DNA of 6,598 nucleotides from Acidobacteriota bacterium. Its GTDB lineage: Bacteria; Acidobacteriota; Terriglobia; Terriglobales; Acidobacteriaceae. Where the stretch lies: the NCBI GenBank assembly GCA_003224835.1, contig QHZX01000161.1:1-6598 (forward strand), given 5' to 3'. The position numbers were made by a program, and so were the translations under genes. Numbering within the stretch: position 1 is the stretch's first letter; each line of letters opens with the position of its first letter. The notes under the pieces are model-generated. The model was not told the DNA's origin. It saw only the letters and a list, made by a program, of their open reading frames with translations, and made no database searches. Positions 1 to 5,827 of the stretch are shown here, in pieces.

Positions 1-1
1 A

Positions 2-478
2 AAAGATCGAAAGTTCGCCGAAGCTTACAACAACCTCGGCGTAATCGACTACGAGCGCCACAAGTATGGCGCTTCGATCAAGCAATACAAGAAGGCGCTC
101 GCGATCGAGCCCGATTCGGCTTCGTTCTACTCAAACCTGGGCGCGGCCTATTTCGCGCGCAAGGAATTTGAACACGCGACGGAAGCCTACGCCAAAGCAG
201 TGCAGTTCGATCCGGAGATTTTCGAGCGCACCTCACACACTGGCATTGCGGCGCAAATGGCTTCTCCTGAGGACCGTGCCCACTACGATTACGTGCTCGC
301 CAAGCTATACGCGAAAATGGGCGATCACGACCATTCCCTGGAATTCCTTCGGAAGTCTATGGAAGAAGGCTACAAGAATGTGAAGGACGTTTATACCGAT
401 CCGGAATTTGCCGATCTGCGCAAAGATGCGCGGTTTGCCGAGTTGATGAAGATGAACCCGGTGGCAATTCCGGAGTAA
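2..478 (+). CDS. TPR-repeat protein, C-terminal part (5' end outside window)
   Basis: The open frame runs from the window edge to TAA at 476-478, leaving 158 visible residues. Two tetratricopeptide repeats are clear. Repeat one covers about residues 7-38 (AYNNLG...Y..AL.IEP) and repeat two about 41-72 (FYSNLGAAY...A..AYAKAVQFDP). Equivalent positions fall exactly 34 residues apart (Y9/Y43, G13/G47, P37/P71). After a linker, residues 94-149 look like a further degenerate TPR followed by the common tail pattern 'DPEFADLRKDARFAEL'. TPRs are helical protein-interaction scaffolds, so the partner and exact role cannot be read from this fragment. An internal ATG at 200 would begin after both repeats and is not the real start. 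No terminator-like hairpin with a T-run follows the stop. The family assignment is sure; the specific function is unknown. Confidence 0.9.
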   Translation, partial: KDRKFAEAYNNLGVIDYERHKYGASIKQYKKALAIEPDSASFYSNLGAAYFARKEFEHATEAYAKAVQFDPEIFERTSHTGIAAQMASPEDRAHYDYVLAKLYAKMGDHDHSLEFLRKSMEEGYKNVKDVYTDPEFADLRKDARFAELMKMNPVAIPE

Positions 479-566
479 AGGCTCTAATCGTAGAGATTGC
501 AGAAATAAGCAAAGATCCAGAGAAAAGCCAATCAGCAGTTGCGACCCTGCCAAAGTCATCCGCCAC

Positions 567-850
567 TAAGGTTCGGTTTCCTCTGCGTTCTCCGCTGTTC
601 CTCGGCGAACTCTGCGGTTAAAAGCTTTTGCTTTCGGCGCAGATATTCTCGAGGAGATTCCAGCAATCCAAGCGTGACTTGCGATGACATCCCGAAGATC
701 TTAGAGAAGTCGCAAACTCAACGCAAACATCGCAGCGAAGAGCCAAAGTCAGAAACGGCGCGATCACGCTGTTGCGCAGAAAACAGCAAGGCACAGTTGG
801 TGAAAGCAAAAGCTTTTAACCGCAGAGTTCGCCGAGGAACAACGGAAAAA
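567..850. repeat. Two dispersed-repeat copies in inverted orientation, 44-base arms
   Basis: The arm at 592-635 and the arm at 802-845 are reverse complements at 43 of 44 positions, separated by 166 bases. Each contains the palindrome AAAAGCTTTT followed, in the reading direction of the right arm, by AACCGCAGAGTTCGCCGAGG. The left copy extends outwards to about 567 and contains a second degenerate half (GAACGCAGAGGAAA on the minus strand). The right copy stops matching after 845. Related sequences occur at 3436-3480, 4763-4815 and 4879-4935, so this is a dispersed family and not a gene-specific hairpin. The 166-base interior shows no convincing coding sequence. The pair could be two independent insertions or the ends of one small non-autonomous element. 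The region 479-566 before it holds nothing I recognise. Confidence 0.8.
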
Positions 851-1144
851 TAGCCAGCACAATTCGGGATTTCCTCAACTGTTCGGCGCTGACGACCCTC
901 TGCAGCTCCGGCCCACCATCGGCCACAGGCCAAGTTTTCCACAATTCTTTGCGAAACTCCTGCCGAGCGACTGGGTTTATCTGCTCAGTAGCAAAACATG
1001 CCCGCCGGCCGCCGACCCGAGCACGCCCCAAGCAGCGCGGCCGGTTTGGGCTTGTTCCACTAGACCGCACCCAGACGCCGCACCTGGTATTCCGTCCCTG
1101 GCGCCTGTCCCGCGTCGCTGTTATCCTTTTTTTCTTTGTTCCCC
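851..1144. other. Gene-free region upstream of fabI
   Basis: This 294-base stretch is GC-rich in its second half and probably contains the fabI promoter, but I see no convincing -35/-10 pair. An 8-base perfect inverted repeat, CCGGCCGC at 1005-1012 and GCGGCCGG at 1037-1044, could form a stem with a 24-base loop. A pyrimidine-rich run (1121-1144) directly precedes the fabI ribosome binding site. Both strands contain open frames here, but they run into the repeat element or into fabI in the wrong frame, so I do not call them genes. Confidence 0.5.
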
Positions 1145-1150
1145 AGGAGG
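1145..1150 (+). promoter_or_regulatory. Ribosome binding site of fabI
   Basis: A perfect AGGAGG lies four bases before the ATG at 1155. It fixes this start over any other in-frame possibility. Confidence 0.9.
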
Positions 1151-1154
1151 AACC

Positions 1155-1925
1155 ATGTCCTTCTCCCTCGAAGGCCGGGTGGCCGTCGTGTTCGGAGTTG
1201 CCAATAAACGAAGCATTGCCTGGTCGATTGCTCAGGGACTGCACCAGGCGGGCGCCAGACTCGCCATCACGTATCAGAACGAACGGCTGGAGCAGGAAGC
1301 GAAGGACCTGATTCCTTCCCTGCCCGGCGCCGAAGCCTTCATGTGCGACGTTTCCAAAGATGAAGAAATTGAGCCGCTCTTTTCAAAATTAAAAGAGACC
1401 TATGGCAAGCTGCATGTGCTGGTGCATAGCGTGGCATTTGCTCCGGCGGAAGACATGAAGGGCGATTTTCTGAACACTAGTCGCGATGGCTTTCGGATTG
1501 CCAATGATGTCAGCGTTTATTCGCTGATCGCGGTGGCGCGGGCCGCGGCCCCGCTCATGGAAGATGGCGGTAGCGTGATCACCATGAGCTACTACGGCGC
1601 GGAGAAAGTCGTGCCGCATTACAACGTGATGGGGGTTGCTAAGGCGGCGTTGGAGTGTACGGTGCAGTATCTGGCTTACGACCTTGGCCCCAAGAAGATT
1701 CGCGTGAACGCCATTTCTGCGGGACCGATCAAAACCCTGGCTGCGCGCGGCGTTTCGGGCCTTGGTGAAATGTTGAAATCTCATGCCGAACGGGCGCCAT
1801 TAAAGAGAAATGTTGATGTGAATGAAGTCGGCTCGACGGGAGTGTTTCTGGCATCGGACGCAAGCTCGGGAATTACAGGAGAGGTGATTTACGTCGATTG
1901 CGGCTACAACATTATGGGGTTCTGA
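1155..1925 (+). CDS. fabI: Enoyl-[acyl-carrier-protein] reductase (FabI type)
   Basis: This enzyme catalyses the last step of each fatty-acid elongation cycle, reducing trans-2-enoyl-ACP with NAD(P)H in the cytoplasm. It has 256 residues, about the usual FabI length. The nucleotide-binding start reads GVANKRSIAW (residues 14-23), the FabI form of the short-chain dehydrogenase glycine motif. The active site is the FabI Y-x6-K type: Y146 in SYYGAE, Y156 in PHYNVMG and K163 in VAKAALE. The signature SAGPIKTLAA (188-197) binds cofactor and substrate near the flexible loop. At the position aligned with E. coli Gly93, known from triclosan-resistant mutants, this protein has Ala94 (HSVAFAP). Alanine also occurs naturally there in other FabI proteins such as that of S. 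aureus, so it does not by itself predict resistance. The gene stands alone, convergent with tsaE, and has a strong AGGAGG four bases before ATG. The identification is very secure. Confidence 0.97.
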   Translation: MSFSLEGRVAVVFGVANKRSIAWSIAQGLHQAGARLAITYQNERLEQEAKDLIPSLPGAEAFMCDVSKDEEIEPLFSKLKETYGKLHVLVHSVAFAPAEDMKGDFLNTSRDGFRIANDVSVYSLIAVARAAAPLMEDGGSVITMSYYGAEKVVPHYNVMGVAKAALECTVQYLAYDLGPKKIRVNAISAGPIKTLAARGVSGLGEMLKSHAERAPLKRNVDVNEVGSTGVFLASDASSGITGEVIYVDCGYNIMGF

Positions 1926-1927
1926 CG

Positions 1928-2026
1928 ATTGCAGATTTTAGATTCGGACATGGTGGGTTAATAATTCAAAACACCATTCAAAGCACAGGTTTTCAAATCT
2001 GAAATCTAAAATCTGAAATCTGCAAT
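1928..2026. repeat. AT-rich 'AAATCTG' repeat with inverted arms between fabI and tsaE
   Basis: A short-period repeat (AAATCTGAAATCTAAAATCTG...) fills 1995-2026. A 13-base perfect inverted match links 1932-1944 (CAGATTTTAGATT) with 2003-2015, and an alternative 11-base match links 1928-1938 with 2016-2026. A degenerate further copy runs from about 2032 to 2063, into the 3' end of tsaE. The location between two convergent genes fits a transcript-end structure, but the loop is long (58 bases) and there is no T-run, so I do not call it a terminator. Confidence 0.65.
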
Positions 2027-2047
2027 CCGGACGTCTGAAATCTTCAA

Positions 2048-2479
2048 TCAAACATCTGCAATGAGCCTGATCTTGCGCTGGTTTTCAGAGACTCTCTCTA
2101 TCGCGATCTCGGCATTCCTCTCGCGTTGAAAGGGCACGAACTTTTCGCCCCATTCGATCAAAAGCACGCTGTTCTCGGTCATTAGATCATCCAGTCCGAG
2201 CGTCTCCAACTCACGCAGCGTATCAATGCGATACAGGTCGATATGATAAAGGGTGGCTGAAGCGCCGCGATATTCGTGGATCAAGGTGAACGTAGGGCTG
2301 GTCACGTCGTCTTGAGAGGCGGCGTGAAATCCTTCGACAATTCCCTTGACCAGCGTGGTTTTACCGGCGCCTAAATCGCCGCGCAAGATAACAATTTTGG
2401 GCGGATCCAGCTGAGACGCCAGCTCCCGCCCGAGCGCGATGGTTTCCTCAGGAGAATTTGTGGTGAAGTCGCGGGGCAT
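2048..2479 (-). CDS. tsaE: tRNA threonylcarbamoyladenosine biosynthesis ATPase TsaE
   Basis: TsaE is the small P-loop ATPase that works with TsaB and TsaD to place the t6A modification at position 37 of ANN-decoding tRNAs, in the cytoplasm. The product has 143 residues, within the usual 130-160. The Walker A motif is GDLGAGKTT (34-42). The family motif VTSPTFTLIHEY (59-70) and the strand LYHIDLYR with Asp81 (77-84) follow. The Walker B-like LLIEWGEKF with Glu109 comes next (106-114). The start ATG at 2477-2479 has no good Shine-Dalgarno sequence, so translation may depend on coupling to the upstream pilZ-like gene, which ends 45 bases earlier. The last codons (ATTGCAGAT) and the stop lie inside the 'AAATCTG' repeat, which may have replaced the original C-terminus. 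The nnr-tsaE neighbourhood is common in bacteria and supports the call. Confidence 0.95.
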   Translation of the reverse strand: MPRDFTTNSPEETIALGRELASQLDPPKIVILRGDLGAGKTTLVKGIVEGFHAASQDDVTSPTFTLIHEYRGASATLYHIDLYRIDTLRELETLGLDDLMTENSVLLIEWGEKFVPFQRERNAEIAIERVSENQRKIRLIADV

Positions 2480-2524
2480 CCGGCTGCCGATGAAACATCA
2501 GTATAGCCGGAGGCACCCTTATGG

Positions 2525-2908
2525 TCAGTGCGAAGTCCATTGGCTCGAGCGCAAGCCAGCAAAGGTACTATCGCCCACGGATTCGACCATCATCTGAAGT
2601 TGCTGATGATCGTCGTCGTCGAGCGCGATAAAGCGGAAGGGCTGAAAGACACTTCCTGTGCCGCCCCGCAACGGATTCAGCATTTCAGCCATACCGTTGA
2701 CCTCGCCAGAGTGAGTTTGAAAAGCCACCTCGACGAAATCGCCCTCAGAGATTGGGGCCGGCAATTGCAGCAGTCCTCCGGTGGCGGAGATGACCTGCAG
2801 CCGGCCTTTGGCTTTGTGACCGTCGCCTAGCTTGATGAGCGCCGGGGTTGTCTGGAGCTTTATACGAGTAGCGCGATGCGTAGCATTACACTGGGGATAG
2901 TGTGTCAT
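2525..2908 (-). CDS. PilZ-like domain protein with degenerate c-di-GMP motif
   Basis: The product has 127 residues from ATG at 2906-2908. A GTG at 2915-2917 would add three residues, and neither start has a clear ribosome binding site. The body resembles a PilZ beta-barrel: a polar strand ending GRLQVISATGGLLQLPAPI (36-54), then EGDFVEVAFQT, and a closing strand with PFRFIALD (90-97). It ends in a short helical segment (DDHQQLQMMVESV). PilZ proteins bind cyclic di-GMP through an RxxxR motif and [D/N]xSxxG. Here only HRATR is seen near residue 11, and the second motif reads VISATG, so the acidic or amide residue is missing. Binding of c-di-GMP is therefore doubtful. No signal peptide or membrane helix is visible. 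It lies between nnr and tsaE in the same direction, 61 bases after nnr, which suggests co-transcription. The fold assignment is from pattern only; the role is unknown. Confidence 0.75.
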   Translation of the reverse strand: MTHYPQCNATHRATRIKLQTTPALIKLGDGHKAKGRLQVISATGGLLQLPAPISEGDFVEVAFQTHSGEVNGMAEMLNPLRGGTGSVFQPFRFIALDDDDHQQLQMMVESVGDSTFAGLRSSQWTSH

Positions 2909-2969
2909 CAGCACCACTATCGCACCGGACGAGTATGGGAGCGAGATTACTGAAGCGCACTGTACAGTT

Positions 2970-4589
2970 TCACGCAGCCGGACTGCGCCAATCTCCGATT
3001 TTTACCCACTTTTCTGCCGCTTGCGCACGAACTCGCCGGAAAGCTTCGGGCAGAGCGCGAATCAGATCGGTAGCAACAAGTGAGTGTTCGCCGATGGCCT
3101 CCTCGGCAACGTCGCCAGTCAACCCGTGCAGGTGAACCGCGGCGAGAACCGCAAGGAAATCACGCTTTGTATTTTGCGCCAGCATTCCAGCGACGATGCC
3201 GGTGAGAATGTCGCCGGTACCGCCGGTCGCCATGCCCGGATTTCCGGTGGTGCTTACCCAGACTTCGCCGTCTGGCTTTGCGATCGCCGTGCGGTCACCT
3301 TTCAGTACCACAATAACCTCGTGCTCGCGCGCAAATGAACGCGCAACATTGATTCGATCTCGTTGAATGGCCGCTACGCCTAGACCTGTGAGCCGCGCCA
3401 TTTCTCCGGGATGAGGCGTGAGGACAAGCGCGGGCACTTTCTCGGCGTTCTCGGTGTCACCTCGGCGATTTCTGCGGTTAAGGTCGCTTGCTCGTCCCTC
3501 AAAGGCATTCAACCCGTCGGCATCGAGAACGGTCGGTACCTGCGACTTCTCAATCACACTTCGAACGAACTCCTCGGTGCTTGGATGACGCGAAATTCCC
3601 GGACCGATTGCAAGAACGGTTTTCTTCTCAGCGATTCGCTCGAATTCTTCGAGCGCTACTTTTGAAATGCTGGCGATCTCGGTTTCGCTGAGGGGTTCGG
3701 TCATCAGCTCGGGATGGAAACTGGCGATGACCGGCAAGGTAGATTGCGGCGAAGCAACGGTCACCAGACCAGCGCCGGTTCGCAAGGCGGAGAATCCGGC
3801 CATTACAGCAGCGCCGGTTTTGCCCAATGAACCCCCAACCACGAGTACGTGACCATACATGCCTTTGTTGGAATCGCGCGGGCGGGGGCCGAGCAGCAGA
3901 GCAATTTCCCGCGGCGTGATCACCTGCAGATTTAAAGAAGACTGAATTGCCTCGGGTGGCGTGCCAATGGGGGCGATTACAGTCGGCCCGGAAGTCAAGT
4001 TTCCGAAAACGTGCGCGGGACGCGGCGCAGTGAAGGTCACAATGGTATCGGCGCGAGCCACCGTGCCGGTCTGATGCCCCATGACATCGGCGTCCGCCCC
4101 TGAAGGAACGTCGACTGCAACTACGGGTGCCGCTGCAGCATTGATTTTTGCGATCGCCTCCGCATAGACGCCGCTCACCGGCGGATGAAACCCGCTGCCG
4201 AGAATCGCGTCGATGAGCACATCGCACCCGAACACCTCCCGGAAGGCAGGTTCTCCCCATGCGTTGAAAATCGCGAAAGTGCTTGGGTCCTTCGGAAGCT
4301 TGGCGAAATTTGCAGCAGCATCACCGCGCAATTCGGATGGATCAGCTAGCAGCAGTAGCCGAACTTCCCTGCCCGCCTGGTACAGTTTGCGCGCGGCCAC
4401 AAAGCCGTCACCGCCGTTATTGCCTTTGCCGCAAATGACGCCAAATGATTTCGCTTTGGGATAAGAAGGCAGGGTGAACTCGGCGACCGCCGATCCGGCG
4501 TTCTCCATCAACGTGAGCGATGGCACGCCGAATTTCTCGGTGGTAATGCGGTCGATTTCGCGCATCTCGGCCGAGGTGACGATTTTCAT
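2970..4589 (-). CDS. nnr: Bifunctional NAD(P)HX epimerase / ADP-dependent NAD(P)HX dehydratase
   Basis: Nnr repairs hydrated NADH and NADPH: the N-terminal YjeF domain interconverts R- and S-NAD(P)HX and the C-terminal domain dehydrates S-NAD(P)HX using ADP. The 539 residues match the two-domain family. Epimerase motifs are LMENAG (27-32), GKGNNGGDGF (54-63), DAILGSGF (127-134) and AVDVPSG (158-164). Dehydratase motifs are NKGMYGHVLVVGGS (241-254), AIGPG (327-331), LDADGLN (355-361), TPHPGE (391-396), LKGDRT (429-434) and GNPGMATGGTGDILTG (449-464). The start MKIVTSAEMREID matches the family start. An in-frame ATG at 4656-4658 would add 23 residues (beginning MKIRVNPWP) encoded by a dispersed repeat, so I reject it. 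Residues 371-384 (NRRNRRGDTENAEK) are encoded by another dispersed-repeat copy inserted in frame in a loop. The gene is probably the first of an nnr-pilZ-tsaE operon. No clear ribosome binding site is seen. Confidence 0.95.
   Translation of the reverse strand: MKIVTSAEMREIDRITTEKFGVPSLTLMENAGSAVAEFTLPSYPKAKSFGVICGKGNNGGDGFVAARKLYQAGREVRLLLLADPSELRGDAAANFAKLPKDPSTFAIFNAWGEPAFREVFGCDVLIDAILGSGFHPPVSGVYAEAIAKINAAAAPVVAVDVPSGADADVMGHQTGTVARADTIVTFTAPRPAHVFGNLTSGPTVIAPIGTPPEAIQSSLNLQVITPREIALLLGPRPRDSNKGMYGHVLVVGGSLGKTGAAVMAGFSALRTGAGLVTVASPQSTLPVIASFHPELMTEPLSETEIASISKVALEEFERIAEKKTVLAIGPGISRHPSTEEFVRSVIEKSQVPTVLDADGLNAFEGRASDLNRRNRRGDTENAEKVPALVLTPHPGEMARLTGLGVAAIQRDRINVARSFAREHEVIVVLKGDRTAIAKPDGEVWVSTTGNPGMATGGTGDILTGIVAGMLAQNTKRDFLAVLAAVHLHGLTGDVAEEAIGEHSLVATDLIRALPEAFRRVRAQAAEKWVKIGDWRSPAA
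3436..3480 (-). repeat. Dispersed 'ACCGCAGAG' repeat inside the nnr coding sequence
   Basis: Read on the minus strand, this segment begins TAACCGCAGAAATCGCCGAG and continues with a GAACGCCGAGAAA half. It matches the intergenic copies at 567-635, 802-845, 4763-4815 and 4879-4935. It keeps the nnr frame open and codes for 14 residues rich in Arg, Asn and Glu between LDADGLNAFEGRASDL and the TPHPGE motif. In the usual dehydratase domain this is a surface loop of variable length. Confidence 0.8.
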
Positions 4590-4632
4590 GGGTCTGTATG
4601 AGATTAAACCCTGCGCGCCGTTAGAAGAAATT

Positions 4633-4706
4633 GGCCACGGATTTACACGGATTTTCACCGATCGAAGTTCAACAACGATCAGTGATATCCGTGTTGATCC
4701 ATGGCC
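4633..4706. repeat. Long imperfect hairpin made of 'AATCCGTG' repeats, upstream of nnr
   Basis: The left arm (4633-4664) and right arm (4676-4706) pair over about 31 positions, with 26 matches, five mismatches and one gap, around an 11-base loop. Both arms consist of the 10-base-period 'AATCCGTGT' repeat, so the hairpin may simply be two copies in opposite orientation. It lies 44 bases before the nnr start and could be in the nnr leader RNA if transcription begins upstream of it. Confidence 0.75.
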
Positions 4707-4974
4707 TGATTTGTGTCGGCCAAGTTTTAGCTGCGAACTGTTTTTTTTTGATCTCAGTGGCTAAAAGATTTTGACCGCAGAGATCGCAGAGCTGCTGCGA
4801 GTTCGCCAAGGAAATCACGTTGGTACAAAATCCGTGTTAATCCGTGTCAATCCGTGGCCTGATTTGGATCTCAGCCGTTAAAGATTTTGACCGCAGAGAT
4901 CGCAGAGTTGCTGCGAGTCTCCGGCGGAAATTACGCTGGTACAGAATCCGTGTTGATCCGTGGCCGAATTATCA
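4686..4974 (+). repeat. Tandem composite repeat, about 2.3 copies, 3' of the peroxiredoxin gene
   Basis: Each unit joins an 'AATCCGTGTT...TCCGTGGCCTGATTT' module to a 'GATCTCAG..G.TAAA.GATTTTGACCGCAGAG' module ending in TTGGTACA or CTGGTACA. Equivalent points fall at about 4686, 4829 and 4945, so the second unit is 116 bases. The first is 143 because of extra sequence (about 4713-4748, including a run of nine or more T), partly offset by one fewer 10-base AATCCGTG module. The third copy is cut off after the first module at about 4974, three bases before the peroxiredoxin stop. Together with the hairpin repeat this accounts for most of the 387-base gap between the two minus-strand genes. No coding sequence is supported here. 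Confidence 0.85.
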
Positions 4975-4976
4975 AG

Positions 4977-5669
4977 TTATTTCGGCTGCTTCACAATACG
5001 CATGTAAGGCTTCGGCGTCTTCCAGCCTTCGGGAAATTTCTCCTTTGCCTGTTCATTCGAAACCGCACCACTAATGATCACATCATCCCCCTGCTTCCAA
5101 TTGGCGGGCGTGGAGACTTGATGTTTGATCGTAAGTTGCAACGAGTCAATAACGCGCAGGATCTCATCGAAGTTGCGGCCGGTGCTCATCGGGTAGCTGA
5201 GCTGCATTTTGATCTTCTTGTCCGGACCGATGACGAACACCGTGCGCACGGTGGCATTGTCATTCGGAGTGCGGCCTTGCGAGCTATCGCCAGCAGAAGC
5301 CGGCAACATGCCGTAAAGTTTTGCGACTTTCAGTTGCGGGTCGCCAATCATCGGGTAGTTCACTTTCGCGCCCTGTGTCTCTTCAATATCCGATTGCCAC
5401 TTTACGTGATCGCCAACGGGATCGACGCTGAGCGCAAGGATCTTGGTGTTGCGCTTGGCAAATTCAGGCTGCAACTTGGCCATCGCGCCGAGCTCAGTAG
5501 TGCAAACCGGCGTGAAATCTTTGGGATGAGAAAACAGAACGGCCCAGCCGTTCCCGATCCACTCATGAAAATGAATGGGGCCTTGGGTCGTCTCGGCGGT
5601 GAAGTCGGGCGCAGTGTCATTAATGCGGGGAACGCTGGATGTGGCTGGAGTTAAAGTCGCGGTGCTCAT
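4977..5669 (-). CDS. 1-Cys peroxiredoxin (Prx6 family)
   Basis: This is a cytoplasmic thiol peroxidase that reduces hydrogen peroxide and organic hydroperoxides. The product has 230 residues, the usual Prx6 length. The active-site motif PxxxTxxC appears as PKDFTPVC (49-56), with peroxidatic Cys56 and Thr53; Arg142 (VRTVFVIGPDKK) is the likely activating arginine. The stretch SYPMSTGRNFDEILRVIDSLQLT (158-180) and the C-terminal W.QGDDVII with KFPEGW are typical of the Prx6 subgroup, not of AhpC. Cys56 is the only cysteine, so there is no resolving cysteine and an external thiol must regenerate it. The start at 5667-5669 is chosen because AGGAGG lies four bases upstream and the family sequence begins there. 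The frame stays open for 47 more codons up to 5810, but that part crosses a terminator-like hairpin and has no family match. It has its own promoter, and its leader may be attenuated. Confidence 0.95.
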   Translation of the reverse strand: MSTATLTPATSSVPRINDTAPDFTAETTQGPIHFHEWIGNGWAVLFSHPKDFTPVCTTELGAMAKLQPEFAKRNTKILALSVDPVGDHVKWQSDIEETQGAKVNYPMIGDPQLKVAKLYGMLPASAGDSSQGRTPNDNATVRTVFVIGPDKKIKMQLSYPMSTGRNFDEILRVIDSLQLTIKHQVSTPANWKQGDDVIISGAVSNEQAKEKFPEGWKTPKPYMRIVKQPK

Positions 5670-5673
5670 TTTT

Positions 5674-5679
5674 CCTCCT
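5674..5679 (-). promoter_or_regulatory. Ribosome binding site of the peroxiredoxin gene
   Basis: A perfect AGGAGG on the minus strand is followed by AAAA and ATG. It decides the start at 5669 against the longer open frame from 5810. Confidence 0.88.
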
Positions 5680-5730
5680 CTAAGAACATTTCTTAAGTAT
5701 TCCGTAGCAAGCTCGGGACGAGTCAGCACA

Positions 5731-5765
5731 AATAAAAAACCCACCCGGTTCGTGCCGGGTGGGTT
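5731..5765 (-). terminator. Rho-independent terminator or attenuator in the peroxiredoxin leader
   Basis: The minus strand reads AACCCACCCGG, loop CACGAA, CCGGGTGGGTT, then TTTTATTT. The 11-base-pair stem is perfect and GC-rich, and the T-run lies on the minus strand only, so it would stop minus-strand transcription. It sits between the predicted promoter (5849-5877) and the ribosome binding site of the peroxiredoxin gene. It is therefore either an attenuator or the end of a short RNA of about 110 bases. Confidence 0.8.
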
Positions 5766-5827
5766 CGGAACTTGCTGCTCTAAACGCACCCCGGCGATCA
5801 TGTACAACAACAGATACAGGCCGATGC

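Noticed and set aside
934..942. TTTTCCACA resembling a DnaA box.
   Set aside because: It is a single imperfect match with no cluster of boxes, no AT-rich unwinding region and no replication genes nearby.
816..1244. Minus-strand open frame of 142 codons across the fabI upstream region (with a segment reading EFRKELWKTWPVADGG), overlapping a plus-strand open frame at 949-1311.
   Set aside because: It begins inside fabI on the opposite strand and ends within a dispersed repeat, has no ribosome binding site and matches no family I know. High GC content makes such open frames common.
2959..2968. Perfect 10-base palindrome ACTGTACAGT just after the nnr stop on the minus strand.
   Set aside because: It is short, has no T-run and no second copy, so it supports neither a terminator nor an operator.
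3628..4260. Minus-strand open frame of 210 codons in another frame within nnr.
   Set aside because: It lies wholly inside nnr, is rich in Arg, Cys and Ser as expected of an out-of-frame reading, and has no family match.
4633..4974. The evenly repeating modules could suggest a CRISPR array.
   Set aside because: The repeats vary in length, occur in both orientations, lack unique spacers of constant size, and also occur at distant places in the window.
4887..5654. Plus-strand open frame of 255 codons opposite the peroxiredoxin gene.
   Set aside because: It is the antisense shadow of a very well supported Prx6 gene and starts inside a dispersed repeat.
5731..5800. GGTTCG-containing hairpin considered as part of a tRNA gene.
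   Set aside because: No acceptor, D or anticodon arm can be drawn around it, and the stem plus minus-strand T-run fits a terminator much better.
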